64,000 bases of DNA from Impatiens glandulifera (taxonomy: Eukaryota > Streptophyta > Magnoliopsida > Ericales > Balsaminaceae), in contig NC_061864.1 in NCBI RefSeq assembly GCF_907164915.1, positions 20,062,484 to 20,126,483 on the forward strand, read 5' to 3'. The position numbers and the translations under genes were made by a program. The notes beneath the pieces were generated by a model. That model made no database searches and had not been told where the DNA came from. It saw only the letters and a list, made by a program, of their open reading frames with translations. Shown piece by piece: positions 44,501 through 59,500 of this stretch (within the stretch, counting starts at the first letter, position 1; every line of letters starts with the position of its first letter).

Positions 44501-47500
44501 GTTTTTTACTTGAAACAAATATGCTTTTTTCCTTTATCCAAAATCTCTTCTATAGAATAATATAATCTATAGTTCTAATTTAATTTATTATAAAATATAT
44601 GGTCTAAATCACAATTTACTAAAAAAACTGAATTTTATTTCAAGTGTTATAAATATTTTATCATCACAAATCACCTAAAATTTTACTAACTATCTAGCAG
44701 TATTTTAAAATCTTTTACATCACTGACAAGGAAAAGTTATTTATGACATTTTTATAGATTCACATGGATCATGTAGAAAATAATTAAAACTTGAAGCATT
44801 ATTCTACATTTCAAGCACACTTACTGCTAACATGTTATATCACAATGACACCTATAATCTGCATGTGCAAAATCTTGTGCATACAAAGTTTTTATTCTAT
44901 CCTCACAGGCCTCTGCATGATCTGTTGTCCTAAAATTATGTGGATAGGCACTTTAAATTTTACACTTGGCCTGTTCAACCATGGTGTAGCGTCCTTGTAG
45001 CCAACTGTTAAACATATTCATGTTCGGCTGGTCATGCTCATTATTTGCCTTACTTTATGCTTCTGATATACAAAATTATCATCTAACTTTGAAATTCGCC
45101 TGGCAGGTTGAGAAAAGAAAGTATCTCAGTATCTTTCTTAAGCAATTTTTAGCTGTATTTAAGAATTGGGAGCCTGTTTCTAGCCATCAATTTCCGGAAG
45201 CTTCAGCATCAGAAACTGAAACTGAAAATGCTGATCAGTTGGTTGTTGGCTGCTCTTTGGGTCATCCTTCTGAAATTATTTTAGCCTTCACTGAAGAATT
45301 GATGAGTATAACTGTTTTGGTAAACGAAAGTAAGTTTGTCTTCTTATTGCCCTCTATGATATAACCTGTTTGCACTATCTTTAGATGCAGTTTGTTTCTG
45401 TGCAACAAACATGTTCTCTCACAAAATTAGCTGACACAATCGGTATCACTTCCAAAACAAAGCAACCTTGGGATTTTGCTACTTGATTATGTAAAGCCTA
45501 TCATTATAGTCTGTTCAAAATTAGCTTCATATTTTCTTGAAAAGGATTATATTAGCCCCATTTGGAAAAGGTTGAAGAGGAAAATGTTGCAACTGAATAT
45601 ACTTATATGTGAATGCTTTAGTTTCAATATGAGAAATGGTTATTTTAGATAACGATGACATATTTCTTTGAAAAATAAGAAGATGATTTGTCATATGTGA
45701 GGCTTAATTTGAAAATGAGAAATAGGTCATTAAATCATATACATGGGGAGAAAACATCCTACACAGTTAATGGATAATTATTTGTCCATTAATATCTGGA
45801 TTCTCTCTTTCGTTGCCTAGGGTGTTTTTCTACTTCTTATAAACTGAGCAGTATTACTAGTAGAAAAGAAATGAAGTCTCCTTCTGAATCAAGTAGGAGG
45901 ATAGGGCTAGTGCAAACAAGACCCAAGGATTTGGATGAGTTACTTTAGTCTTTGATGACTGAGTCAATGGCTGTTTTTTTATCCACACTAAAACTAAATC
46001 TTCATAGCCATCTGTAATAAATCCAGCTGTCTTTAGTAATAGAGGTGTTGCACCAGAACAAACCCACTTATTTTATGTTAAATTTGAAGAGCTTCTTATT
46101 TTATACAACTCTTCTACTCAAAATGCTATGCACGAGTCTTTATGAAACCGAGGAAAGTGTTCAAATCGAAGGCAAAGGAGGTTTGACCAGAGTTCAAGTT
46201 ATTCCTCTTAATTTATTTGATATAGCTTGATCGTGGTATATTCGACCTCTGGCCTGTAATTAGCTAGTTTTTATAGATAATAAGGTAATGTAAGATTTCA
46301 GAATTGAGAAAGAGATTTTTGGCTTTATTGTATTTATTTGAGCATTTAAAGTCTTACCTTCTTATATTCATCAAGTGTCACAGGCATGCAATTTTGTTCA
46401 GAATTTACATGCTAAAAACATTTGGTATTTTGTTTTTAGAACTTAATATACTCATACTTAATGAGTTTTTTTGTCTGTGTGCATATCCAATCTACCTCAA
46501 TTCAGTGGACATTAACACCACACTACGAGCAAAGGACCAACCAAGGACTTCAATGAGTTTACTCATAATATCTGATGGGTTGCTAGTTCTTGATGCAATG
46601 AATATCATGGCACGATCAATGCACAACTTACGGGTTCTTGGTTACTATAGTGGAATTCAAAGGCTTACAGCATTGATGAAAGGTAATCACACAATAAATT
46701 CTTTTGGCTTACATTATGCATTTAGTCTTTCTTCTTTTTTGGTCTGGTTCAAAATTATAACTTGATTTCTCTTTGTGTATCCATATTGCTTCTACCAATT
46801 AGTTTTTGTTGTACATAGTTGTAAATATCTCAAAAGGGCTAGTGCTCAATGGAACTTAATCCACATGAGTGCATATTTTGCTTCTGTATTTGATTATTTG
46901 CATTCCTTTTTAGCTTTTTATTAATAGTTGGCCATGGATGAAGGTCTCATGTGTAGTGATAATTTCTTCATTTATCAGCTCAAATTTAGTTGGGCTGATG
47001 TGGCTGCTGTATAACTATATAAAATATAGTAAAATTATCCCCATGTAATTTTTTTATTGTGACTCTAAAGTACTGACGGACTCTTCATTCTTTTCCGTTG
47101 ATCTGATTTTATAAGCTCTATTTTTAATTGTGAAACTTTTTATTGCAGCTGCTGTTGTTCAACTCAAAACTATCACTGGATCTCTTTCTGCTGATGAAAA
47201 TGCATGGAAATCAGTTTTAGAAAATATCAATTTCTTGGAAAGTGTGCTTGTAAATGTGGTCTCCATATTATGTAGCTTCCTGATTGTGCACCAAAATGAT
47301 GATAAACGAGAGTTACACAGCCACAGTTCAGGGTTAACTGGTCCAGGGAACACTGCGACCTCTTTTGGATCTTCCAAGGGAGCTTTTCCTGAAAATAGGC
47401 AAAATTGGCATAGGAAGGCAGTCATGACGCTGATGGAAGCTGGAGGCCTAAATTGGTTAGTAGGTAAGGTATGCATTTTGAAACTGTTCAGTGTTAAACT

Positions 47501-50500
47501 TGTTATTGAATCTAAAATTTACACGAGCAATTATATGAACTTTGTTCATAACACAAAATGGCATGAATACATGAACTTTTCAAAGAGGCAAATTTTCACA
47601 CGAACTCTTAAAAGGGTGAGCATACCCACACTTATTTAATAGGTTCACAAAAACCCCCACTGCTAACTTTCGTTTGCTTTTCCGTTTTCCTTTAATAAAA
47701 TAAATAAAATACTCAAATATGCCTTAGTCCTCAACCCCTTTCTTCTTCTAGTCAAACGGGCATTAGCCCACCATAACAGCCTTGTGTGATTATTATATAT
47801 ATATATATATTTAAAAAAGAGTCTTGTGATTTATCTTATAGATTATTATTCATACTACTGAAGAGTGAAGATAATGTTATCTAAAACATATATTCCAAAA
47901 TCATTTAACAGTACTGAGATTATGAGAACTACAAGGATGTATTTCCATAGCCATGAAGCTTATAATGGAAAGTGGTTTGCCATTGATTTATAATGTTAAC
48001 ATATGTGAGAGCTATAAAAAGAATCACACTCTAAAGGTGTTTTGACTGTACAATGGGTTTACTTCTTAGCAACAAAGTGACAACTTCTTAACTCAGAGAT
48101 TTCTCTTGCACTGTAATTGTTCCTTGTGAACACTTTACTCTGTACTTTTTATTCATCTAAGATTTATTGTGTTTCAGAGCTGCTGCGTGTTATGAGACGA
48201 CTAAGTATAAGAGATGAATGTGGTAATATATCACTTCAACATTTGACCTTAAAATCTCTTCGATCAGCCCTAGCTGATAACACACGTGGTCAAAGTCATT
48301 TTAGAAGTATTGGAGGACTTGAAGTTCTGTTAGACGGACTGGGACTTCCGTCAAACATTGTTTTCAGGTACTGAAATCCTTTCTGGAGGTGCTTTAACTG
48401 TGGTAGTTAAAACTCTTGTATGCGTAGATGTTTTTCTGACAAGAACTTTGACACTGCTTAATAAATGCTCTAGGTTGACTTTTTCTACCTCAAAGTTCTA
48501 ATGGAATTGTGATTTTATATTTTGTCTTACATAAATGGCTTGACCTTTTAGGGAAGTGTCATTTGAGGCATTTTTTAACTGAGTGCAGAAAACAGTCTTC
48601 ATGCTAACAGACCACGACTCCTTTCAGTGATCGGATCCCAAGAGGGTTGATTTTAGAGTAATTGGTATTTTACCTTTGAACTTTGTTCCTATTTTAATTT
48701 TGCACCTCAAACCCAACTTCAAATGATTTCGCTCCCTCAAAATCTTGAAATCTGTTCATTTTACTCTCTAGCTAATTAATCCCACAATCACATCAATTTG
48801 GTGTTAATTCTTAAAACATTGACATTGCCTATTAGATAAAATCAAAGAATTTCAAAAGTTGGAGGGAAGAATCCAACAAGGTTGAGTTTGCGGGACAAAA
48901 TCAAATTGAAACAATGTTCCTGGGGAAATAAAATTGTCTATTGATTTTACCATACAAAGGGCTCACCCGATCAGGAAATGCAACTCTAAATATGTAAAGA
49001 AGGATAAAAGATTTGTGGGTGGGGGAGATGGAGTTGGACTGATGAGTTATATAATGTTTCATGCTGGTCAAACTAGGCATATTCCTAAAGTCTCTTTGCC
49101 TTCTCAAAAATCATTTACTCCAAGTAGTTGGAGGGTAGTTTGCCTTCTCATGAAAAACATTAATATTTATTTGTTTTGCCATTTAATTTTCTTGAGCTAG
49201 TATTGCCTATAAGTTGGCACCCCTTGAAATAGTTTAAGCATCATAAAATATATCAATCTACTTTCTCTTCATTTTTCTACATGGTATCAGAGCTCTAGGT
49301 CTCATTCGATAGTCTTCCGTTGCTTCTGTCGATGACCAATGTTGCCACTGGCGGAGGCTTCAACTGTCACAAATCACCCAACCCAAAGTATCACAACCTG
49401 CTCTCGTCATTGTCGCCTCCAGATGCCCGTCTTACTGGTTGGGACGGCGGCTCAGTTTGTTTTAATGTTTCGGATTTTGCAAAAAGAGAAAAAAGAAAAC
49501 CAGAAAATCAGTTTGTTTTTTCCAGCTCTCCTGCGACTTCAGAACAAGAAACTGTGCTCCGTTTGTGGCTGAAGTTTTAACAATCGAAGCAGTTCTTGAC
49601 TAGACACAGGATAAAAATATATGTCCTATCTCCAAAACCACCAGGGGACATAAATGACAGAAGCTGTACACGCATATCCATCCCTGCCAATTCCTTCAAA
49701 AACTTTTAGAAGATCCAAATAAGTGGAATATTTGGATACTTAGGTAGATATTCTTTTTAAAGAAAAGTCAACTTTTCATTAAAATAAATAGAAAAGGGGA
49801 ACACTAGATTTGGTAGATAATATTTTTAGATAAGTATCTACTAAATAAAGAGTTATCTGTAATTGGTTTAAGATAATTATTCCATTGTTCTAGGAACTAA
49901 AATTCTCTCCTAGAATTTCACATGTATTGTGTATTTAAAGCGCCCAATCCATTGGAATAAGATATCTCAAATTATTCCTTCAATTTCCGCACAACTTCTG
50001 AGTCATCATTATAATATATTGTTCATCTGGTTCTTATATTCTTAATATGCTTGTATGTTTCTACTGATTTTATTGTTTGAAATTTTGTACAGAGATGAAA
50101 ATTTTGTTGGAGATGTTCTCAATCTTCATGTTCTTTCATTGGAGGTTCTAAGGGAGGCTATGTATCCTAAAAAGTTACATTTTTCTTGTTCATGCTCAAC
50201 TATATGTCACATTGCAAAACCCTTTCCCATATTAGTACACCTCTAATACCATCCAGCTTGCCGATAGATGCATTAGGTTCATTTTCTTATGGAATAATCC
50301 CTTCCTGTTTCTAATGAGAGATGTTTCCGACTTTCTGCTGCTTATGCATGTGTTGTTTAAAACTATGATTAATCTGGTCTTTCATCTTAGATAGAAAAAG
50401 TTAACCTTGGTTAAATTTAGTTATTTTCTTCATTTCATTTTTTTTCTGTTATAGATTTCTCAACTTTCTTTTGGCTTCAACTTTCCTTATCATTGTATAT

Positions 50501-53500
50501 GTGCTTATCCGTTATATATACTTTTCATTAGAGATATCAGTTATCCTTGACAGATGCCTAGCTTTGGTAACTTGAACAACTTGCAATTTCTGTGTGAGAA
50601 TGGAAGGATACATAAATTTGCAAATAGTTTTTGTTCGCCTGCATTCATGCTTCAAGAGAACTGGAAGAAATCTGATTATATGTCTAGGCATGCAGATTTA
50701 ATTAAAGATGGGAATAATTTGTTCACTGAAGGTAAAGTGCCTTTATCTGAGTTCTCTGCAAGCTTTTGTTCCCAGCAGTGGGCAGAGTTTGTTGTCAAGT
50801 CAAGCAGAGCTCTAGCTTCTTTCCTTCTGGCACCAGAAGATATTCAATCCCATGATGTTTTACTGTCATCTGGTAGAAATTCAGCTGCAGTTTCACCTGT
50901 ATGCATGGAACTTTCATTGAAATGGTTTGTGAGGGTTTTGTTTATGGTGTTTCCATGCATTAAGGCATGTTCAAGTATGAATGAACTTCCCCGTCAGCTG
51001 AGGTCAATCAATGACACGAGTACCATTATTTTACTAATAAAAATATCATATTTATTGTATTTTGGTATTTGACCCTAATCGTGCTTTTATCATTTTTTTC
51101 CCGCAGATCCTTTGTCTATACTATTCAGCACTATGTTCTTTTTGCATTCAGAAAGCTTCTTGTCTCAACACCTACCTTAATAGAGCTACTCAGGGCTGAA
51201 TCAATATGGGACCTTGTATTTTCTGATAACTTTTTCTATTTTGGATCAGCTTCAGGAGAATGTCTTGAATATGATAGATACAGTGATGTTCCTATATATG
51301 GATTGGACGTATCTAGTGGTGACCTGACAAACCAAAAAGCTGCTGGTTTTGAATTTGATATTCTTCAAATCGAAGTGGTATCATTTGTGGAATTTGTAGC
51401 CACTTTAAATGGGAGTTCACATAATATGGTTAGTTGTCTTTCCTTCTCTCTTTAGTGCCTTTAATTTGATTTTTTGTTGTGGGTGTAATTTCTAAGCATC
51501 AAATGTGTCACAGACAAAGTATGAGTTACATGCTGATCCAGCCTTTGGTTCCTTATTCTTGTTCATTTCCTTCTTTGCAAGCGAGTCATGCATCTTTAGC
51601 TTCCCCATGGATATTATATAGATAGTCTGGCCTCATTTGCTCCATTGTACACATGTGCTAACTGATCGAAGTGGAATTTGTTTAGAGAAAAATAGTAGTT
51701 TGATCCTTTTATTTTTACAAAAATTGGATTTATCACCCCCAATAGTTGATCATGTCTGATTTTGCTCTTTCTATGATGCCAATTCTCTAACACCCTCATA
51801 CAGAGAGAAAAATCAAACTATTTTAAAGTTCAGGGAGCAAAAGAATATATGATAGGCTATAGGGTGATCAATTGAATTCGTGTAAAAGTACATGCAACAA
51901 AATGCAAAATCTCCAACCCTTTCAAATACAACAGATGAATGTTGCATTACTACATGACTCAAATAAATTAAAAAGAGCGCAAGATGCGTTCAAACGTTAC
52001 AAAATGGAAGGAAAAAAACAAAACAATAAATAAGAAAGCAATGTGAGAATTTTAAATGCCAATAAGATTGAAAAATTTCCATCCCGTACAAGCCTCTCTT
52101 TTTCAAATTGAGTTCTGCATTACTGTGTGTTGATGCCAGATGTATATGTGGTTGTTCAAAGACAATTTACTTTTTACATATCCTTTCTTGTAAAAAAAGA
52201 GTTGCTTGCATGTTGTTGCACCACATATGTACCTTATTAAAAAAGAAGCTGCACAAGCTTCATCTATAATGGAGTGTTTTGGATTGTGGAATTCTACTTT
52301 TATTTATAATTTTACTTAGGTTAATTATTTTATCTTATGCAGCCTGAGTGTTATGTTCTATTAAATGCCCTTGAGCATTCTGCTTGCCGTCCTGAAATGA
52401 CTGCCGTCCTTGCAAAAAGTCTGCTTCGTATTTTGCAGCTTTCAACTGAGAAATCTATCTCTTCCTTTAAGTCACTTGATGCAATTTCTCGTGTACTTAA
52501 AATTGCATGTCGTTTCGCTCAAGAATCTGGTAGCCCTGTCATTTCAAGTCCTTTTGTAGAGAATATCATGGAAGGTGATAAATCATTTGATTTTGATGGA
52601 CCACAGCCTTCTGGTACATCTCAAAATCGGCACAAGGGCCTCGAAGCTTGTATGGAGCTTTTTGCAGAATACTTCTCAGTTACTGATGATGCAAAAAGCT
52701 TGGTTTTGCGTAGTTCGGCTTCTGTTGACTGTTTGTTTGATTTATTCTGGGAAGAAAGTTTGAGAAAGCGGGTGCTTGTTTATATTCTCGACCTTATGAA
52801 GGTAATGCATGATTCTCTTTTCTTTGATTATAAAGTATCATTAGGAAGTTATGTAATATGCTGCCCTTACTGAGTATTTGGTTTGGTTGCATTTATAGAT
52901 CTCTCCAATTTCTGTGGAGGAACAGAAGGCGAAATTGTACTTATGCTCGAAGTATTTGGAGATGTTTACTCATGTTAAAGAGCATGAAAGAAACTTTGTT
53001 GAGTTGTCAATTGATCTATTAGTTGGGATGCGAGATATGCTTGTCATAGACCAAGTGGTATATTTATCTGACAAAATTACCATCTATAGTTATTAGTATC
53101 GCAAATTCATTAACCTTCTTTTTTAGATCCTTTTGCATTTTGTGTGGCTTATTCCATTCATATTACATTTTCAGCACTACCAAGCCTTGTTCCGTGATGG
53201 GCAGTGCTTCTTGCATGTTGTATCATTGTTAAATGGGAGCCTTGATGAGGCAAATGGACAGATGTTACTTTGGAATGTTCTTCAAACTCTCACATGCCTG
53301 CTCCAAGGCAATGATGATTCCAAGGTATTGACCAAATTTCTCCTTTTAATTGATAAACGTTGCCAAGCCAGGGAAATATTTTATTACCTTCTGTTGTATG
53401 TTGTGTGTGCTATGTCCAAGTTTCATGTTTATATGCTAATTTTGTTCACACAACCCATCTACTGGGCTAGAGTCTACTGAAGCTTGACTATGCCTATGCT

Positions 53501-56500
53501 TGTTTTTTCCCTCTATTAATGAAAAGTTGAATTCTTAAAAGAATGGAAGTACTTCTGTACAAACGGAAGACATGATGTCTCTATTCACTGGATATGTAAA
53601 CATAGTTAATGTACCAACGCGCCTAATAAAGTTTCACAATTACTGGGATACTGTTACACCGGGTTTTGTATGATTTTATTTAGTGGCAATGAACAACTTT
53701 GATTGCAACAGTTCTAAATAAAGACAGTGGAATAATACAAATGGAGAAATAAGAACTTCTCATCAGAGAAGATGATAAGATTCTACAAAGCCTTTTTGGT
53801 ATGCATTTAAAAAAAAAAAGATCTATTTGGAAAAAAATGTAATCCAAACTTTTTTGTACCATAATAAAAAATATTGACTACTTTTCACACATTTTACACT
53901 AAAAATATTCAATCACACTTTTAATACCAAATGCAAACAAAATCACTTTCACTTTGGCAATTTCCAATTGTGATTGTGACAAAATATCACTTTTCAAAAG
54001 GCTTGTCTTTCTTGTTTTGATTCAATTTCAGTTTGAAAGAAAGTAGGAACTAAAACTGTTTAGATTCCTTTGTTTTACGTACTTCTAAGTAAAAAAATAG
54101 GAAAGGAAGTACAACTCTCTGTCTCTACCTTGAACTTAGCTTTTAATGCCACATGTTTATGTTAAGTGGATAGTTTTAGCTGTTTACTTAAATTCAGCAT
54201 GAGATCATAACACCGGAATTGTATTTGTAATTGAATTTCGAATTAACAAATAATACCTACATTATGTGTATGTGTTTATAGAATGCGGTAGCCTAAGTTT
54301 GCATCATTTAGCATGTGATATCATTCACTTATTATATCACATTGTTGTAATGTTAAATAATCCTAAATCCTAGACTTCTATATTAATACGAACTCAAAGT
54401 TAAGATAGTACAAAAGTTCAAATAGCTTATTTAACCTACTCTAAGAGATCAAAAACACCAACCAAACGTTCATTAGGATCAATTTGTTCATCATATGAAT
54501 AATAAGCATAAATAGAACATTATGTGAAATTAAAACCATGCCTCACAGGGAAATTCAATGTCGTTTACATGTTAATTTGATTAATGGGAGGGAAGTCTGT
54601 TTAATGGTGTTGTGTTTTCCTTCATGTCATTTGCTTTAAGTTCATGGATTGTCATGATACATTATTATTCAATTTGATAGGTGGATTGAGCTTATTGAAA
54701 TTTCAACTGGGAATTTGCAATTTTGATGCAAGTTGAATGTGCTATTTGAATTTTATCCTACTATGATGGCTATATCTTCAGATGCAAGTTGAATGTGCTA
54801 TTTGAATTTCATCCTACTATGATGGCTATATCTCCATTCTCTGTTCTAATATTGGCTTTTATTGATACACATGGTAGCTGAGTGTAGGTTACAAGTAGTT
54901 CATCAAGCTACCACTTTTTTTCTTTTATTGAATTTCATGGTTCTCAAGAAATGTTGATCTCTGAAACTGATAATTCTTCCCGTCTCTTTTGGTTCTACCC
55001 CACAGACTGCATTTAGAGCTCTTGTTGGAAGGGGATATCATACTTTACAGAGCTTATTGTTGGACTTTTGTCATAATAAACCTAGTGAAGAACTTCTGAA
55101 TGTTCTGCTTGACATGCTTGTTGATGGGAAATTCGACATTAAATCAACACCTATAATAAAGGTGCATTTAGCGAGAAGCCTCCTTCTGTGATTAATTTTA
55201 TATTCTTTGCCTACTTAACTACCATCTTTATTTTAATATTGTTACTTTGAGAAGATATATATCTTATTTTTACCTTCAAGCTGATTCTTATCTTTTTTCC
55301 TCATTAAATTGTTTCAGAATGAGGATGTTATTTTGCTCTATCTTAGTGTGCTCCAAAAGGTTGGTACTCAAAGTCATTCCTTTCTTTGAAACTTCCTTAT
55401 GTTCATGATATACATAAAGTAGATAACTTCATAATTACTTTCCCACAAATATCTTGGCAGAGCAGTGATTCTTTGCGGGATAGTGGACTCAACTTTTTTC
55501 TTCAGCTGCTAAGAGAATCCATATCCAATCGAGCATCATGTGTCAGAGCTGGGATGCTTAATTTTCTACTTGATTGGTTTTCTCAAGAAGAGAATGATAC
55601 TGTGATTCTCGAAATTGCTCAACTAATTCAGGTTTCAGGTGGCTATAGCATATCAGGGAAGGACATCCGTAAAATATTTGCTTTACTTCGCAGTGATAAA
55701 GTTCTTGGACGTACACAATTCTGCTCATTACTGTTAACGAGTATGCTGTCCATGCTGAATGAGAAAGGACCAAGTGCTTTTTTCGATCTCAACGGCAATA
55801 ACTCTGTAAGTGTTCCTGGCATTTGCTTATGATATACAATGATGGGGGTGATGATAATTGGACAATATTTCTTTCTTATCTTGTTCTAGTTAGCGTTCTT
55901 TCCTATCTTTTTAAAGAAAAGTTGATATTTTTCAAAAAACAAAAGTTAGCGTTCTTTCTGTTTTTGAATGACTTCTTTAAAAGAACTTTGATTCTCCATG
56001 GATGATGGACCTGCCTTGCCAGACTTTTAGATTCTTTGCGGGATAAATGTAAATTAAATAAGACCTTGAACTGAAAGAGGAGGTCTCTAGGAAAAGTTAG
56101 ATTTTTTTTACAACTCAACTGACCATCTAGAAATGCACAGTTATAATCTTCTTCCAAACTCACTTATTGACTGTGTAAGGCTGAAGTATGTACTGTAGGT
56201 TTCGGTGTTGGGAGGGTATGTTCCAACTGAAATACTTGGAATGATTTTCCCACTTCTACCTCTGGTAGATTTTTTAGTTCTAGTTGATGATAAAATTATG
56301 GTAGAACTAAGTAAGCCTTGAACAGAAAGAGGCTGTGTTTTGGAAAGTGGATTCTGAAATATAAATGGAAGAAATTTCTAAAATGGAAAAGAAACTATCA
56401 TTTAAGAGAAAAAAATTTAAATGGTACATGTTGGGATACCTTCTCTAGCTTACAGGAAGATTCCTAATTTTGTTTGAGAAAGTGTGGCCTAAATGTCTGT

Positions 56501-59500
56501 ACTTATGGGGGACTTGATTCATAGGGAAAATAACTTATGGGGCAGGGCTGACTTTTTCCTATTGCTCTATTTTGTGTTTGCTTTTGTTTTCCAATGTAAC
56601 CGTTATCCCTTGGATATTGATACAACTCTAGAATTGCATCTAGCAGATACCATAGGACTGCCTTGGGATAAGGCGGTGGATTAATCTAGGTAACCACTGT
56701 TGATAATGTAGGCTTAATTCACATTTTTGGGACAGCTTGGGCAGTATATCAAATAGCTGGGGGAAAAACCTGTTTTTATAAAAGTCATATTCTTATGATA
56801 TTCACTCATTTTTTTTTTAAATCACAAGTGCTATGCTTTTAAATGTCTACTTGAGAATACATTCAAGTACCAGTCATGTTTCTGTCTCCTTTATGCCTAT
56901 TGGTTTATGTTTTCCTGTTTGTCAGGGGATTGTAATTAAAACGCCGATGCAATGGCCTGTGAACAAGGGATTTTCTTTTTCTTGTTGGCTAAGGATAGAA
57001 AACTATCCTAGAACAGGATCAATGGGACTGTTTAGTTTTCTAACTGATAATGGAAGAGGTTCCTTGGCCGTTATTGAAAAGGACAAACTTATTTATGAGG
57101 TACAGACCTTGTTTTCTGGGATTTATGTGATTCCTCATTTTACTTGTATGCAGTATTTTTAGGGTGCCACCCCCCTCAATTTTTATTGCATCATTATTTC
57201 TATCTCTTTACGCCATTAGTTTTTTATTTTATTTCTGTTGATGTTTGCTTCTGTGTCATCACTTTTGCTTGTTGCAGTCTATTAATCAGAAACATCAATG
57301 TCTTTCATTGCCTGTTAACCTTGTGAGAAAGAAGTGGCATTTTCTTTGTATTACTCATAGCATCGGTAGAGCATTTTCCGGGGGTAGCCAACTGAGATGT
57401 TATGTTGATGGGGCTCTTGTATCATCTGAGAAATGCAGGTAAAGTATGTTCCTTGTCATAATTGTGTTGAAAGCTTCTAATTCTTTGAATTGCTTCAAAT
57501 AGACCAGGATTGACTCCTTGATTGTATGTTGCAGATATGCCAAAGTCCCTGAATCATTGATAAATTGTACGATAGGGTCAAAAATTGATCTTATTGCATA
57601 TGAAGAAGATAATTCCATGCACACAATTAAAAATGCATCTCCATTTTATGGTCAGATTGGTCCAGTTTATATGTTTAATGATGCTATCACTTCTGAACAA
57701 GTCCAGGGTATCTTCTCCTTGGGACCAAGCTATATGTATAGTTTTCTTGATAGTGAAGGTGCAGTTTGTTCCGACAATCCTTTACCTGGGGGAATCCTTG
57801 ATGCCAAAGATGGCCTTGCTTCCAAAATAATTTTTGGCCTTAATGCTCAGGTTTTATCACCTATCACAAAGTGTGTAGTGAAACATAACTTGAAAATTGT
57901 CTGCTTTAATGAACTAAATTATCTATTCTTCATTGCCTTAGGCGAGTAACAGCCGGACTTTATTTAATGTTGCACCACTGGTGGATAATACAATGGACAA
58001 GAATCTGTTCGAAGCAACTGTCCTGGCAGGAACGCAGTTATGTTCACGGCGCTTGCTGCAAGAAATAATCTACTGTGTTGGAGGCATAACTGTGTTTTTT
58101 CCTCTTCTCACTCAGTCTGATCTATATGATGATAATGAAGAGGCTGGGTATTCTCAAAGCCATCTATTGACATCTATCACAAAAAAACATTTAATTGGGG
58201 AAGTCATTGAACTTATAGCTTCTGTCCTTGATGAAAATTTATCCAACCAGCAACAGATGCTCCTCCTTTCTGGCTTCTCAGTTCTGGGGTTTTTAATGCA
58301 ATCAGTTCCTCCTCAGCATTTGAATTTGGATACACTTTCAGCACTGAAACATTTGTTTAATGTTGTGGCAAACTGTGGTATTCATGATTATCTTATTCAA
58401 ATAATAATATTCATTTTGCTTGTGAATTCTAGTAGCCTTTTCCATACTTTTTACATTTTGTGCTGCAGGTTTATCAGATCTGCTTGTTGCAGAAGCTATA
58501 TCAAATATATTTCTGAAGCCTCAAATATGGGTATACGCAACATACAAGGTTCAAAGGGAGTTATATATGTTTCTTGTTCAGCAATTTGATAATGATCCAA
58601 GGCTTCTAACAAGTCTTTGCCGTCTACCTCATGTCCTTGACGTAATAAGAAGATTCTATTGGGATAATGCAAAAAATCAAAACGCTAGTGAAAGCCAGCC
58701 TCCATTGTATCCCATAACAGTACAAATACTTGCAGCAAAACCTAAGCTGGAGGAAGTGTCTAAAATTCGACTTATGCTGTTAAGCCTTGGTGAAATGAGT
58801 CTTAGGTACTTTCCAATAATTGGCTTTCAGTCTCTAACCTTTTAAATCATTAATATATATTTTTTTTCTTTCTCTCTGTTTTTTTCTGTTTTTCTTATTC
58901 GTCACTAATCTTTCCTTGATTACATTAATGTTCAAGTCTTATAAAGTCTTCTTTTAATGCAGGCAGAATATATCTGTTGCAGATATAAAAGCTCTTATTG
59001 CTTTCTTTGAGACATGCCAAGATATGGCTTGTATTGAAGATGTTCTTCATATGGTTATACGTGCTGTTTCACAGAAGCCATTGCTTGCTTCATTTTTGGA
59101 TCAGGTTAACTATATTGGTGGCTGCCACTTATTTGTTAATCTTCTTGAAAGGTATGTAATTTATAATAGGTATATTATGATTACTACACATTCATGTCAC
59201 AATTAGAAAGTAGTTTTCTTGATTTAACAACTCAAGAAATTGATCTGTCAGCTTACTTTCTTCTGATACATTTGATAATTATTTGGTTGTTCTGTTACAT
59301 TTGTTATGTATTTGTTATTAAAACAAATTCATCTACATACACATTGAAGAGAAATAGGCATTTTGGCTCCCAGTTTATAATACCCTTTGACAAATGTTTT
59401 ACAACCTATGATATTCAAAGTTTTATAACTGGATTGCTTAACTTTCTTAGAGCTTTAGTTTTCTTATTTCCTACGTCTTTTCTTTTGTCAAATGGAATTT

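Noticed and set aside
44791..45000. 69-codon plus-strand frame in BEACH intron 2
   Set aside because: No similarity or splice continuity with neighbouring exons; consistent with chance.
49320..49580. 86-codon open frame in the BEACH intron
   Set aside because: It lies in the body of a probable non-autonomous retroelement; no domain or splice signals tie it to the host gene.
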